Shown: piece after piece, positions 17,512 to 25,806 of the stretch | Layout: the number at the start of each line of letters is the position of its first letter | Numbering within the stretch: the first letter of the stretch is position 1 | Assembly (NCBI GenBank): GCA_023667845.1 | Contig: JAMPIU010000143.1 | Span: forward strand, 64,574 to 128,573 | From: Dehalobacter sp. | GTDB taxonomy: Bacteria > Bacillota > Desulfitobacteriia > Desulfitobacteriales > Syntrophobotulaceae | Length of the DNA stretch: 64,000 bases | Direction of reading: 5' to 3' | Notes under the pieces: generated by a model | Seen by the model: only the letters and a program-made list of their open reading frames with translations | The model's database searches: none | What the model was told of the DNA's origin: nothing | Program-made: the position numbers and the translations under genes

Positions 17512-17545
17512 GACGCACGTGGCCGTAAAGGTCAGGTGCGTTTTA
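17512..17545. terminator. Bidirectional terminator between convergent genes
   Basis: ACGCACGTGGCC pairs with GGTCAGGTGCGT around GTAAA, followed by TTTTAAT on the plus strand. It separates the Gln-rich gene from the minus-strand gene ending at 17550. Confidence 0.65.
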
Positions 17546-17549
17546 ATGA

Positions 17550-18134
17550 TTAACTGCCGTTTGCCGTATTCGCCGTGTCCGTCCTGCCAAAAATGGTCAG
17601 CAGGCCATAGAGAATAAGGCAAGCCAGCGGTACCACGTATCCCGGAACACTGTCGATGGATTTGAGCTTAAAAGCATATAAGGTGGAAACACGGCTTTGC
17701 ACAGGCGTAAAAGGGACACTCAAAGAAACATTGATTGTCATTCCTTCCTTCGGGATCAGCGGAGTCTGAGTCATCTTGAGCCGAAGTATTCTGTCCTCCC
17801 TTAAAGCACTGATGTCCGGCAGGGACTGACCGTATCCTCCCGGAAAGAATATTCGGGCTGAAACCGGAACAGCGGACCATTTATAAAATAGGGCCGTTGC
17901 AAGTTCCAGACCGATAATAATAAAATACCCATGCGGAATCATGATTTTGGTCAGCGGGATGATCAGGGTGCCGACTGGACTGTTGTTACTTGGATGGAGT
18001 GCGTTGGAGATCAGGAGGGAGATATAAAAAGGGACCGCTGCCTCTATTATTTTTTCCCCAGTCAAAGATTTGGCAGGAGCGGTGTTCTGATAAATTTGAC
18101 TACGGTGATGGAATACGGCAGACATTTTTTGCAT
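17550..18134 (-). CDS. Unknown membrane protein, tandem paralog A
   Basis: A 194-residue protein of no known family. It has a hydrophobic block at about 33-85, containing SPVGTLIIPLTKIMIPHGYF and an ELATALFYKW segment, then a soluble stretch of about 75 residues with ISALREDRILRLKMTQTPLIP and a beta-rich EGMTINVSLSVPFTP, then a C-terminal membrane helix (about 165-185). It is clearly homologous to the gene just upstream (18149-18763): same order, matching SP(V/T)G(T/A)L(I/L)IPL, (L)ATxLxxKWS(A/S) and a VPF/APYxxV turn. Only 14 bases separate them, so the two are an operon and probably a complex. ATG at 18134 has AAAGGAGG close upstream. Confidence 0.7.
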   Translation of the reverse strand: MQKMSAVFHHRSQIYQNTAPAKSLTGEKIIEAAVPFYISLLISNALHPSNNSPVGTLIIPLTKIMIPHGYFIIIGLELATALFYKWSAVPVSARIFFPGGYGQSLPDISALREDRILRLKMTQTPLIPKEGMTINVSLSVPFTPVQSRVSTLYAFKLKSIDSVPGYVVPLACLILYGLLTIFGRTDTANTANGS

Positions 18135-18148
18135 TGGCCTCCTTTTTA

Positions 18149-18763
18149 TTATTCAGTATTGCCCTGATCATTTCTGTATTTCGGGTAGAGCAGGAAGTAA
18201 ATAAATAAGATAAGCAAGGGGATAAAAGTTTTCGGGAGTTTCTTAATTTCAAATATTTCAATGCCATAAATCAATACAAATTTGGTGCCGATGCTTTGAG
18301 GCACTCCGGAGTAAGGTGCAACCAAAGCCAAATTAAAAGCCAAACCTTTTGGTTCCAACGGAGTCTCGGGTTCCTGCTGATTTCCCGTGTAATTACCACC
18401 TGCTCCGGCAGCATTTGTCTGGGAAGATGATGGCAGGCCATCAAGGAATAGCGTGATATCCGGATAAGCCTGCTGATATTGACTGAAAGCAGAAATGCCC
18501 GAGAAAGCAGAAGACCACTTCGCCAGCAGAGAAGTTGCGAGTCCAAGCGCAATAACTGTCAGGTAACTGAGGGGGATATTCAATATTTTCAGCGGTATCA
18601 GCAATGCTCCGGTGGGGCTGTAGCTGCTTTGCGGAAACAGACTATCTGTCAGAAAAAGGGTGAGTGTTAAAGGGATAGGTGTTAAGGGTGGGAACATTTC
18701 TGCAGAGGAAGGACTTCCAAAGTATTGATTATTCAGATATTGGCTGCTGTTTAAAAACATCAT
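18149..18763 (-). CDS. Unknown membrane protein, tandem paralog B
   Basis: A 204-residue protein, first of the paralogous pair. The N-terminus is Asn/Tyr/Ser-rich (QYLNNQYFGSPSS), followed by a hydrophobic block (about 25-90) with SPTGALLIPLKILNIPLSYL and LATSLLAKWSS. A linker carries a Gly/Asn/Gln-rich insert (GAGGNYTGNQQEP) that its partner lacks, then come a beta-type segment (LAFNLALVAPYSGVP) and a final membrane helix (about 182-198). The start is set at ATG 18763, with TAGGAGA seven bases upstream; an earlier in-frame start lacks a site. It follows the YlbF-like gene on the same strand, 59 bases away, suggesting one operon of three. Confidence 0.7.
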   Translation of the reverse strand: MMFLNSSQYLNNQYFGSPSSAEMFPPLTPIPLTLTLFLTDSLFPQSSYSPTGALLIPLKILNIPLSYLTVIALGLATSLLAKWSSAFSGISAFSQYQQAYPDITLFLDGLPSSSQTNAAGAGGNYTGNQQEPETPLEPKGLAFNLALVAPYSGVPQSIGTKFVLIYGIEIFEIKKLPKTFIPLLILFIYFLLYPKYRNDQGNTE

Positions 18764-18822
18764 TGAAGAATCTCCTATCCCTTTATAATAAGAAAAGACC
18801 AAACGGCAGAATAAGACGTGAT

Positions 18823-19329
18823 TTACTTGCTCTTGGGGTTTAACCGGCTTAGCAGTTCGGAAACATTGAGTCCTTCAGGGACTTGGAAGCCTTCCGGGAT
18901 CGTCATGGCAGGGCTGTTTTTGTCGCCTCCGATCGTATCCAGAAGCTGCTGGGCAAGATTTTGAATTTCTTTGGGGAAAGGCAGCTGTTCGGCACTGGGC
19001 ATACCGTAAATTGTGGTTGTGATCGTCAGGTTCACAGTTGCCATTATTTTCTCCAGATCCTGCTGGATGGAGAAGAAGCTTCGGATAGAAGGATATAGTT
19101 TGATCAGGCGCATTTTTAAGTCGATGAGCGCTAAGGTATCCTTTTCAGATATCACTTTGCTGAACATTTGCGCGGTCAGGATTTGACGTTCTTTATCCTG
19201 ATATGCCGCAAAAGCTTTGGCAGCTTCAGGGTCGTTTTGGATTTCGGCTTCTGCTTCTTTCAGCCTTTGTACTTCCGGTGTTTGCAGAAGCGCTTCGCCG
19301 AGTTCACGTGCTTTAACAATGTATTCCAT
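18823..19329 (-). CDS. YlbF/YmcA family regulator
   Basis: A 168-residue, mostly helical protein matching the Com_YlbF family (PF06133, formerly DUF964): an N-terminal ARELGEALLQTPEVQRLKEA helix, NDPEAAKAF, then helices to about 110. It is followed by a family-atypical tail with PSAEQLPFPKEIQNLAQQL and a Gly/Pro end. YlbF and YmcA work with YaaT in B. subtilis as RNase Y specificity factors that affect competence, biofilm and sporulation; whether this longer paralog does so is not known. GGAGGTGCC lies upstream of the ATG at 19329. It heads a likely operon with the two unknown membrane proteins. Confidence 0.8.
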   Translation of the reverse strand: MEYIVKARELGEALLQTPEVQRLKEAEAEIQNDPEAAKAFAAYQDKERQILTAQMFSKVISEKDTLALIDLKMRLIKLYPSIRSFFSIQQDLEKIMATVNLTITTTIYGMPSAEQLPFPKEIQNLAQQLLDTIGGDKNSPAMTIPEGFQVPEGLNVSELLSRLNPKSK

Positions 19330-19498
19330 ATGAATCAGGCACCTCCTTATGTATCAGGTTATGCAGTTCAAAATGCCGGAGTGCCTTAAAATACTAAACA
19401 AACTGTAACCGACAGGAAACAAAGAACGAAAAAAGTTTTATTCGGGAAGGATTTAAGGGAAATATGTAGAAAAATATTGCGATGAGGAGGAATGAACA

Positions 19499-20254
19499 TT
19501 GCGCACTTACCGTTTGGAAATTAGGGTTATTCAGCTTTCCGTATTGATGGCTGTTATTGTATTGGTCTTTGGGTATGTAAATGTTTGGAACGGAGGAACA
19601 CCGCAACAGTCCGCCAGCGGCAGCTCGACAGTCCAGAATGGCGGAGCAAGTAATGGGGGCGGTGCAGAAAATGAAGCCGGCAATACCGACGGTGATGCTG
19701 TTTTGAATGGCAGCGGTACGACTGTCAATACCAAAATGGTGTGTCTTGGTGATTCATTTACATACGGTTACCCGGGTGATCCAATTAATTCCTGGCCGCA
19801 GCATCTTGCGGATGTCCTGAAAGTGGAAGTGGTAAATTCCGGTCAGACTTATCAGAATGCATCCAGCCTGCTGGATCGCTTTGAAGAGGATGTAATTGCT
19901 GAGAAACCGGGCACAGTTATTATTTTTGCCGGCGTTGGAGATGCCATCCGCGGCACACCACTGGAAGAATACCAAAACAATATCAAAGCTATGGTCGAAA
20001 AAGCCACGGCCAATCAAATCAAGCCTGTCCTGGTGCTGCCGGTTCCTTTCCCTGACACACGTGAGCTCTATAAACAATACAGGGAATGGGAAACAGCTTA
20101 TGCACAGGAGCAAAAGATTACGACACTTGATTTTAAAGGAGTACTGTTTGGCGACGGGGAAGAGATCCTCAGAAAATATTCCGATGACGGGAGATATCCG
20201 AATAAGGACGGCTATCAGGCCATGGGCGATTATGCTGCCACAGTCCTGCAGTAA
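19499..20254 (+). CDS. SGNH/GDSL-type protein with altered catalytic blocks
   Basis: A 251-residue protein with an N-terminal membrane anchor (about 10-28), a Gly/Ser/Asn-rich linker (about 32-75) and an extracellular SGNH hydrolase fold. Block I is intact (GDSFTYG, Ser86). Block III reads GVGD instead of GxND, and block V reads DGRYPN instead of DxxHPN, so the oxyanion Asn and the catalytic His (Tyr233 here) are both replaced. SGNH enzymes act on esters of polysaccharides or lipids; this copy may be inactive or use other residues. The start is TTG at 19499, eight bases after GAGGAGG. A terminator follows. Confidence 0.75.
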   Translation: MRTYRLEIRVIQLSVLMAVIVLVFGYVNVWNGGTPQQSASGSSTVQNGGASNGGGAENEAGNTDGDAVLNGSGTTVNTKMVCLGDSFTYGYPGDPINSWPQHLADVLKVEVVNSGQTYQNASSLLDRFEEDVIAEKPGTVIIFAGVGDAIRGTPLEEYQNNIKAMVEKATANQIKPVLVLPVPFPDTRELYKQYREWETAYAQEQKITTLDFKGVLFGDGEEILRKYSDDGRYPNKDGYQAMGDYAATVLQ

Positions 20255-20280
20255 TATTTAACGTATTAACAAAGAGTCAG

Positions 20281-20305
20281 AGACAGCCTTCGGGCTGTCT
20301 TTTTG
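20281..20305 (+). terminator. Terminator after the SGNH gene
   Basis: AGACAGCC-TTCG-GGCTGTCT has a perfect 8-bp stem with a UUCG-type tetraloop, followed by TTTTT. Confidence 0.9.
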
Positions 20306-20335
20306 ACGTCCATGGATGGCCAAGGAGCGGCGGTA

Positions 20336-21088
20336 TTAATGCGGTAAGAAGACGGAGATAAATCCGAAGAAAATAAATCCGCCTATTCCTCCAAGAAAGG
20401 CCCAGACCGGGTGGTTTTCACGGGACAGCGGCCATAATTCGGCCAGAACCAGAAACACCATTGCCCCAGCGGCCAGGGCCACAAAAAAACAGAGCGAGGT
20501 ATGGACAAGCTCCATGGCCACCCTGCCGAGCAAGGCACCCAGCGGAGTAAATATTGCAATCAGGAGAGTCAGCGCTAGAATCTTCGGTTTTCTGATCCCG
20601 GCCATTACCAGAGGTGTAGCAGTGGCCATTCCTTCAGGCAGGTTATGCAGAGCAATACCAAGGGCGATGAATGTACCCAATTGACCGGCGGATTCGTGCC
20701 CTGCAGCAATGGCCATTCCTTCAGGTATATCATGAAGTGCTATGCCTGAGGCAATCAGGATGCCCATCCGTTTCAGACGGCTGTATCTGTGATTGGGAAG
20801 TTGACGATTTCTTGTTTTGAGCAGTCTGTCGGCAGACGACATCAGTATCATACCGGCCAAAATCCCGCCCAGGAGCAGTCCCGGCTGTTTGAAGGATGCA
20901 GCCAGCGGCAAAAGATCAAAGGCTACCACAGCAAACATGACGCCCCCTGCCGCGGACAGTAGAACGGCCAGAAGCCAATCTGGAGGGTCTCCCAGGAAAA
21001 GCACAATCAGACAGCCGGCTGTTGTGGCCAGCCCGGCAATTGTACTGATGTACAGCAGATACAGCGGAGATTGGAAGTCCAGGAGCAT
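20336..21088 (-). CDS. ZIP family divalent metal transporter
   Basis: A 250-residue polytopic protein with about eight helices. The two metal-binding signatures of ZIP transporters are present: HDIPEGMAIAAGHE in helix 4 and HNLPEGMATATPL in helix 5. A short cytoplasmic loop (TRNRQLPNHRYSRLKR) precedes helix 4. GufA/ZupT-type members import zinc, iron or manganese, and the particular metal is not readable here. The ATG at 21088 starts close to a hydrophobic helix. It is convergent with the SGNH gene and divergent from spoIIR. No metal-regulator box was recognised. Confidence 0.88.
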   Translation of the reverse strand: MLLDFQSPLYLLYISTIAGLATTAGCLIVLFLGDPPDWLLAVLLSAAGGVMFAVVAFDLLPLAASFKQPGLLLGGILAGMILMSSADRLLKTRNRQLPNHRYSRLKRMGILIASGIALHDIPEGMAIAAGHESAGQLGTFIALGIALHNLPEGMATATPLVMAGIRKPKILALTLLIAIFTPLGALLGRVAMELVHTSLCFFVALAAGAMVFLVLAELWPLSRENHPVWAFLGGIGGFIFFGFISVFLPH

Positions 21089-21262
21089 TTTTTCACCCGA
21101 TTCTTTCGGCAGATTGTCAGCAAATTTGACAGGGCCTTATGAATCTTATTTTCAGACTTCAATAAATATTCGCACTACCTAAAAAACTTCTGAGACGCAC
21201 TGAATAGAAAACTCCTTTGTTGGAAATAATTACCATAGAAAGAAGTTTTTGGTGTATATAAT

Positions 21263-21284
21263 AATTTTAGGATTTACAAGGTAT
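21263..21284. mobile_element. Remnant end of the CTAG element family
   Basis: AATTTTAGGATTTACAAGGTA closely matches the right end of the element at 12222-12385 (AATTTTAGGGGTTACAAGGTA), differing at two positions. No left end is found nearby, so this looks like a leftover or degraded copy. It lies between the spoIIR promoter region and the start codon. Confidence 0.4.
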
Positions 21285-21300
21285 GGGAGAGGGAAATTAA

Positions 21301-21924
21301 ATGTTAGAATTTGTGAATAAAATCATAATAAAGTTAATTGTCTGCCTGGTCTTGTGTTTCAGTTTCTTGGTGATTAATCCCTGCGGCCGGTCAGCAAACA
21401 GTGCTGAAACAGAAACGTATGACAGTACAAGTCTCATTCGCTTTCATGTTATTGCGAATTCGGACAATGAACAGGATCAGCTCCTGAAATATGCGGTAAG
21501 GGATGAAGTTTTGAAGGCTGCTTCCCCGAACCTGGCTGAATCACAATCTCTGGCCGAATCCAGAGAAATCCTTCTGAGCATGGAAGGCCAGTTACTGGAG
21601 ATTTCCAGGAGCGTAGTCAAAGAGTGGGGAAAAACCTATCCGGTGACCCTTGATTATGGTGTATTTGCTTTCCCAACAAAATCTTATGGTAATATTGTAC
21701 TCCCGGCGGGAGACTACGAAGCGGTTGAGATCAAGATAGGAAATGCTGAAGGGGCTAATTGGTGGTGTGTTTTGTTCCCGCCTTTATGCTTTGTTAATGT
21801 CGAGGAATCCACATCACTTCCTGTTGACGGCAAGCCTGCTGTGCCGCTGAATACAGCGGCCAAACAAAAAAAGCCGACCTATCAGGGGAAAGAAATCGGC
21901 TTTTATCTGGAGCGTTTTTTCTAG
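21301..21924 (+). CDS. spoIIR: Stage II sporulation protein R
   Basis: A 207-residue exported protein of the SpoIIR family (PF09551). It has a signal peptide (about 10-38) and the diagnostic LIRFHVIANSDNEQDQLLKYAVRDEVL, followed by WWCVLFPPLCFVN near residue 158-170. SpoIIR is made in the forespore under sigma-F and is secreted to trigger SpoIIGA cleavage of pro-sigma-E in the mother cell. The start ATG is preceded by GAGAGGG. The stop TAG is formed by the first bases of the inverted-repeat element at 21921-22021. It stands alone, as usual. Confidence 0.93.
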   Translation: MLEFVNKIIIKLIVCLVLCFSFLVINPCGRSANSAETETYDSTSLIRFHVIANSDNEQDQLLKYAVRDEVLKAASPNLAESQSLAESREILLSMEGQLLEISRSVVKEWGKTYPVTLDYGVFAFPTKSYGNIVLPAGDYEAVEIKIGNAEGANWWCVLFPPLCFVNVEESTSLPVDGKPAVPLNTAAKQKKPTYQGKEIGFYLERFF

Positions 21925-22021
21925 TACTTTATTAACCCTATAATGATCATATAGTGGCAAGCAATTTTCCGCAATAAAGCGTTGCCGTCAATATATGAAG
22001 ATTAGGTTTAACATGGTACTA
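21921..22021. mobile_element. Small inverted-repeat element between convergent genes
   Basis: This 101-bp unit starts CTAGTACTTTATTAACCCTA and ends with the inverse of TAGTACCATGTTAAACCTAA. Its inverted arms are about 30 bp with mismatches, and its ends match the 12222 element. Its left CTAG gives spoIIR its stop codon, and its right CTA gives the LytTR regulator its TAG stop. Confidence 0.6.
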
Positions 22022-22777
22022 TATCCCAAGGATCTCTTTGAGTCGGCGGGCCTGAGTGCGGCTGACTGGGACTTCGCTTTTGTCCTTGTCCTGCACGATC
22101 ACAGTATACGTACCATTAAAGTAAGGGACAAGCTCCCTCATTTTTTTTATATTGACCAGATAGCAGCGGTGGGTTCTGAAAAAAGTTTTTGGATCGAGTC
22201 TAGATTCCAAATCCCGCAGCGTATAACGAGTCAGGTAGAAGTCAGCTTCTGTTTTGACGTAAACATTGTCCTTATCTGTGGAAATATATATAATTTCTTC
22301 CGGCCGGATCAGGATGGTTTTCCCGTTATATTCAGCAGCAATCACTTCCAGGGGTTTGAATTCAGGGATATCCTCCTTGACCGGTTCAGCTTTAGGTTGA
22401 CCTGGAGCAGGCGTTTTACGCTTTCTTACCGTATTTAAGGCTTCTTCAAGCCGCTTCGGATGAATCGGTTTGAGAAGATAATCGTAAGCATGAACACTGA
22501 ACGCATCAAAAGCAAATTCTTCATGGGCGGTCGTAAAAATCACCGCTGGTTGTTTCGGGCTCTGGGAAAGCTTTCTGGCAAGTTCAATGCCGTTTAAGCC
22601 GGGCATATTGATATCGAGAAAAATGACGGAATAGTCGACACTATCAATCAGTTCCATGGCTTCAAGCGCGTTTTCTGCTTCCCCGACAATTAGCACGTCT
22701 TCAAATGATTTCAAGAGATAGCGTAGTTCTTTACGGGCCGGGGATTCATCATCAACCAGCAAGGCTCTTATTTTCAT
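22019..22777 (-). CDS. LytTR family response regulator
   Basis: A 252-residue two-domain regulator. The receiver domain (1-120) has the acidic pair DD9-10, phospho-acceptor Asp55 in FLDINMPG and Lys in YLLKP. A linker rich in Lys/Pro joins it to a LytTR DNA-binding domain (about 148-250: EEIIYISTDKDNVYVKT, FFRTHRCYLVNIKKM, VPVSRTQARRLKE). LytTR regulators usually control autolysis, virulence or biofilm genes. No sensor kinase is next to it, so it is an orphan in this window. ATG at 22777 has GGAGGTC upstream. The TAG stop comes from the element at 21921-22021. Confidence 0.92.
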   Translation of the reverse strand: MKIRALLVDDESPARKELRYLLKSFEDVLIVGEAENALEAMELIDSVDYSVIFLDINMPGLNGIELARKLSQSPKQPAVIFTTAHEEFAFDAFSVHAYDYLLKPIHPKRLEEALNTVRKRKTPAPGQPKAEPVKEDIPEFKPLEVIAAEYNGKTILIRPEEIIYISTDKDNVYVKTEADFYLTRYTLRDLESRLDPKTFFRTHRCYLVNIKKMRELVPYFNGTYTVIVQDKDKSEVPVSRTQARRLKEILGI

Positions 22778-22886
22778 ATTTTTTGACCTCCCTGAATTCT
22801 ATTTCTTTGGGACAAAGCATATTATCTTTTTAGAAATTTCTTTTTAGCGGACATTTCTATATTCATTTTAGAAAGGAGAACTTCCT

Positions 22887-23543
22887 ATGAGAAAAATACG
22901 GCTGCTGCTGACTTTCGTTCTGCTGATCGCAGCCATTATGCTTCTGGTCGGCTGCAATATCCTGAATGACCTGATCAAGGAAGGGGGCGGTGATGCTCCT
23001 TTAAGCAAACTTCTGGATAAGACTGCTCAGGAAGATACGGTCGAAGTGACTACAGATTCTCAGCAGACGGAACAAACTGTAAAACTTTATTTCGCAGATG
23101 CTGACGGAAAAGTCTTAATGGAAGAAAACCGAACAATTCCCAAGACACTGAGCCTGGCCCGCGAAACAGTAAGCCAATGGCTGCTGGGGCCGGCCGGAAG
23201 ATCAAGCGCTTATCCGATGGTAAACCCGCAGACGGTGTTATTGGACATTGGAATCAAAAACGGCATTGCCACAGTAGATCTTAGCAAGGAATTTCTTGAG
23301 CCTTACAGCAATGTCGCGGCCGAAACTGCTCTTTACGGTTTGGTCAATACCTTGACTCAGTTTCAAACTGTCCAGATCGTAAAGATTCGGGTCGAGGGGA
23401 AGGACATTCAAACCTATCGCGGAATCGGTCTGGAGAACTTAAGGTACCGTAATGATTTGATCGGCTACGCCTCAGGAACCGTGCAGGATGATGAAGAAAC
23501 TGCTAAAGTATCCCCAAGCGGAATCAATCTTTTCGAACAATGA
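22887..23543 (+). CDS. GerMN-domain lipoprotein
   Basis: A 218-residue lipoprotein. The signal peptide ends in the lipobox LLVGC (Cys near residue 23). A short linker leads to a GerMN domain (PF10646, about 62-175), with VKLYFADADGKVL, LARETVSQWLLGP and the IATVDLSKEFLE strand. GerM of B. subtilis takes part in sporulation and germination, and in many Firmicutes single-GerMN lipoproteins act at the cell wall. AGAAAGGAGAAC precedes the ATG. It is a monocistronic gene between the divergent LytTR gene and a marR gene. Confidence 0.85.
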   Translation: MRKIRLLLTFVLLIAAIMLLVGCNILNDLIKEGGGDAPLSKLLDKTAQEDTVEVTTDSQQTEQTVKLYFADADGKVLMEENRTIPKTLSLARETVSQWLLGPAGRSSAYPMVNPQTVLLDIGIKNGIATVDLSKEFLEPYSNVAAETALYGLVNTLTQFQTVQIVKIRVEGKDIQTYRGIGLENLRYRNDLIGYASGTVQDDEETAKVSPSGINLFEQ

Positions 23544-23755
23544 CTTCAATATTTTACCATTTGTTGAAAAGATCAAGATACGTTATGATATTAATTATAT
23601 AACACCTATCGTTAAAATCATCAATAATATTTGAATTATGAAAATTTTACTAGTGTTAATTTCCGGAATATGGTAAAATACTTTAAAAATGATATGTGCA
23701 AATATATACTTATATATAGGGGTTATCTATTTGATTTTTGAGGTGGGGTGTTCGC

Positions 23756-24205
23756 ATGTTAGAGAACAGAGAGTTAGCAGGTCATCTTGACCATCTGTTT
23801 CAGAGGCTCACCGTTTCTACCCAAAGGCAAAAGAGTGATTTTGCAGAAAAGCTTGGTATTTCCCGTCAGCAGTTTGAAGTGTTAACGATTATTTTTGAAA
23901 AGGGCCAGATTACGATGGGTGAGCTCTGCAAGGAAATTTCTTCAGCCTGCAGTACGGCAACCGATCTAGCTGACAAACTGGAAAGAGCCGGCTATGTGGA
24001 GCGAATTAGGGAAAAACGGGACCGCAGGATTGTGAGGCTTAATATTTTACCCAAGGGAGAAAAATTGGTCAAATCGGTAATTGAGACAAGGACAGAAAGG
24101 CTTGAAAGTATTCTGGAATCTTTTGAACAGGAAGACCGGATGCGTATTATTGGTATTCTAGAAACGTTATCCGATAAATATGAGAGACTTTCCAGAAAAG
24201 AGTAA
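23756..24205 (+). CDS. MarR family transcriptional regulator
   Basis: A 149-residue winged-helix regulator: dimerisation helices at both ends, the recognition region ITMGELCKEISSACSTATDLADKLERAGYVERIR, and the wing EKRDRRIVRLNILPKGEKLV. The start is put at ATG 23756 because GAGGTGGGG lies eight bases upstream; a TTG at 23738 is also in frame. Upstream, TGGTAAAAT (23671-23679) resembles an extended -10. The target is unknown; the fumarase operon 160 bases downstream is separated by a terminator. Signals sensed by such proteins are often phenolics or oxidants. Confidence 0.88.
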   Translation: MLENRELAGHLDHLFQRLTVSTQRQKSDFAEKLGISRQQFEVLTIIFEKGQITMGELCKEISSACSTATDLADKLERAGYVERIREKRDRRIVRLNILPKGEKLVKSVIETRTERLESILESFEQEDRMRIIGILETLSDKYERLSRKE

Positions 24206-24229
24206 AAATCGAATACAAAGGTTATTGAA

Positions 24230-24274
24230 CATTTTTGTCGGAGTAAGATCTTCCCGGCAAAGATGTTTTTTTTT
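24230..24274 (+). terminator. Terminator after marR
   Basis: CATTTTTGTCGG pairs with CCGGCAAAGATG (with wobbles), followed by nine T. Confidence 0.7.
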
Positions 24275-24367
24275 GACGGCAAACCTTTTTTTAAAAGTTA
24301 TATTTCTTGAATTCCGTATTTGCGCTATACTGAATAAAAGTGTTCCGGACAAAAAGCGGAGGTAATT

Positions 24368-25234
24368 GTGAAAGAGATTCATGTTAACGAGGTCATTTCT
24401 GCAGTGGAGAGACTGTGTATTGAGGCGAACTGTATTCTGAATCAGGACGTTATTGATGCTTTGAACAAGGCTCTCGGCACTGAGGAATCCCCCCAGGGCA
24501 GAGAAGTACTTCAGCAGCTTTTGGAAAATGCGGAGATTGCAGGCAAAGAAAATATACCGATATGTCAGGATACCGGGATGGCGGTATTGTTTGTAGAAGT
24601 CGGCCAGGACGTACATATTGTCGGTGGAGATTTGACGGGAGCCCTGAATGAGGGCGTGCGCAGGGGCTATGAAAAGGGTTTTTTGCGTAAATCTATCGTC
24701 AAAGATCCTTTTAACAGAATCAATACCGGAGATAATACACCTGCAGTTATTCATTATGAAATCACACCAGGGGACAAGATTGGGATTACGATTGCACCGA
24801 AAGGGTTTGGCAGCGAAAACATGAGTGCCTTGAAAATGTTTAAGCCTTCAGATGGTTTACCTGCAGTAAAGAATTTTATTGTGGAAACAGTGGATAAAGC
24901 CGGGCCTAATCCCTGTCCGCCCATTGTGGTCGGAGTTGGATTGGGAGGTACGATGGAAAAGGCTGCCTACTTGGCTAAAAAGGCCTTGCTTCGTCCGATC
25001 GGAGAATCGAATCCGGCTGAGGAATATGCCCGGCTGGAACAGGAGCTTCTGACCCAAATTAACCATTTAGGGATAGGTCCCCAGGGTTTTGGCGGTCGGA
25101 TGACGGCGCTGGCCGTAAATATTGAGGTATTTCCGACGCATATTGCAGGGCTGCCCGCAGCAGTCAATATTAATTGTCATGTTACCCGACATCGTCAAGT
25201 GATTTTGGAAGGGAGGGTCCCTTCCTGTGAGTAA
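24368..25234 (+). CDS. Fumarate hydratase class I, alpha subunit
   Basis: A 288-residue catalytic subunit of the two-subunit, oxygen-sensitive [4Fe-4S] fumarase (or L(+)-tartrate dehydratase) family. It interconverts fumarate and malate in the cytoplasm. Conserved stretches are ENIPICQDTGMAVLFVEVGQ (first cluster Cys), INTGDNTPAVIHYEI, PKGFGSENMSALKMF and GPNPCPPIVVGVGLGGTME (second cluster Cys). GTG at 24368 follows GGAGGT. The beta subunit begins before this gene ends (8-base overlap), so the two are translated together. A fumarase assignment is preferred over tartrate dehydratase on family frequency, but both remain possible. Confidence 0.92.
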   Translation: MKEIHVNEVISAVERLCIEANCILNQDVIDALNKALGTEESPQGREVLQQLLENAEIAGKENIPICQDTGMAVLFVEVGQDVHIVGGDLTGALNEGVRRGYEKGFLRKSIVKDPFNRINTGDNTPAVIHYEITPGDKIGITIAPKGFGSENMSALKMFKPSDGLPAVKNFIVETVDKAGPNPCPPIVVGVGLGGTMEKAAYLAKKALLRPIGESNPAEEYARLEQELLTQINHLGIGPQGFGGRMTALAVNIEVFPTHIAGLPAAVNINCHVTRHRQVILEGRVPSCE

Positions 25235-25802
25235 CGATCAAATGGTTGAAACCCGGAAAATTTCAGTACCGTTAGATGATTTGACTGCTGCTTCTCTCAG
25301 ATGCGGTGAAAAGGTGCTGATCAACGGAGTCGTCTATACCGGAAGAGATGCCGCTCATAAGAAAATGGCTGAGGCCTTGGGCCGGGGAGAGAAACTGCCT
25401 TTTGATATGAAGGGACAGGTGATCTATTTTGTGGGGCCCGCCCCAGCTCCTCCAGGCAAAGTCATCGGATCTGCCGGACCGACAACCAGTGGCAGAATGG
25501 ATGCCTATTCTCCTGGTCTGTTGGCCAATGGTCTAAAGGGGATGATTGGCAAAGGGCTTCGTTCACCTGAGGTCATACAGGCCATTAGGGAAAACGGCGC
25601 AGTCTATTTTGGGGCGATCGGTGGTGCCGGAGCACTCCTGGCTTCCTGTATCAAGGAAGCTGAGGTCATTGCCTATCCTGAACTCGGAACGGAGGCAGTC
25701 CGGAGACTGGTTATCGAAGATTTTCCTGCCATCGTCCTGATTGACAGTCTCGGGCAGAATCTTTACGAGACTGGCAGGGAAGAATATCAAATATTGGGGT
25801 GA
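25227..25802 (+). CDS. Fumarate hydratase class I, beta subunit
   Basis: A 191-residue C-terminal partner of class I fumarase: LRCGEKVLINGVVYTGRDAAHKK, the GPAPAPPGKVIGSAGPTTSGRMD substrate-binding motif, and FGAIGGAGALLASCIKEAE. GTG at 25227 lies inside the end of the alpha gene, with GGGAGGG upstream. The O-methyltransferase gene starts a few bases after its stop, which suggests a three-gene operon. Length and motifs are complete. Confidence 0.92.
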   Translation: MSNDQMVETRKISVPLDDLTAASLRCGEKVLINGVVYTGRDAAHKKMAEALGRGEKLPFDMKGQVIYFVGPAPAPPGKVIGSAGPTTSGRMDAYSPGLLANGLKGMIGKGLRSPEVIQAIRENGAVYFGAIGGAGALLASCIKEAEVIAYPELGTEAVRRLVIEDFPAIVLIDSLGQNLYETGREEYQILG

Positions 25803-25806
25803 TGGT

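Noticed and set aside
22887-23543. GerMN protein as part of a two-component system with the LytTR regulator
   Set aside because: The genes are divergent, and the protein has no kinase or sensor domain.
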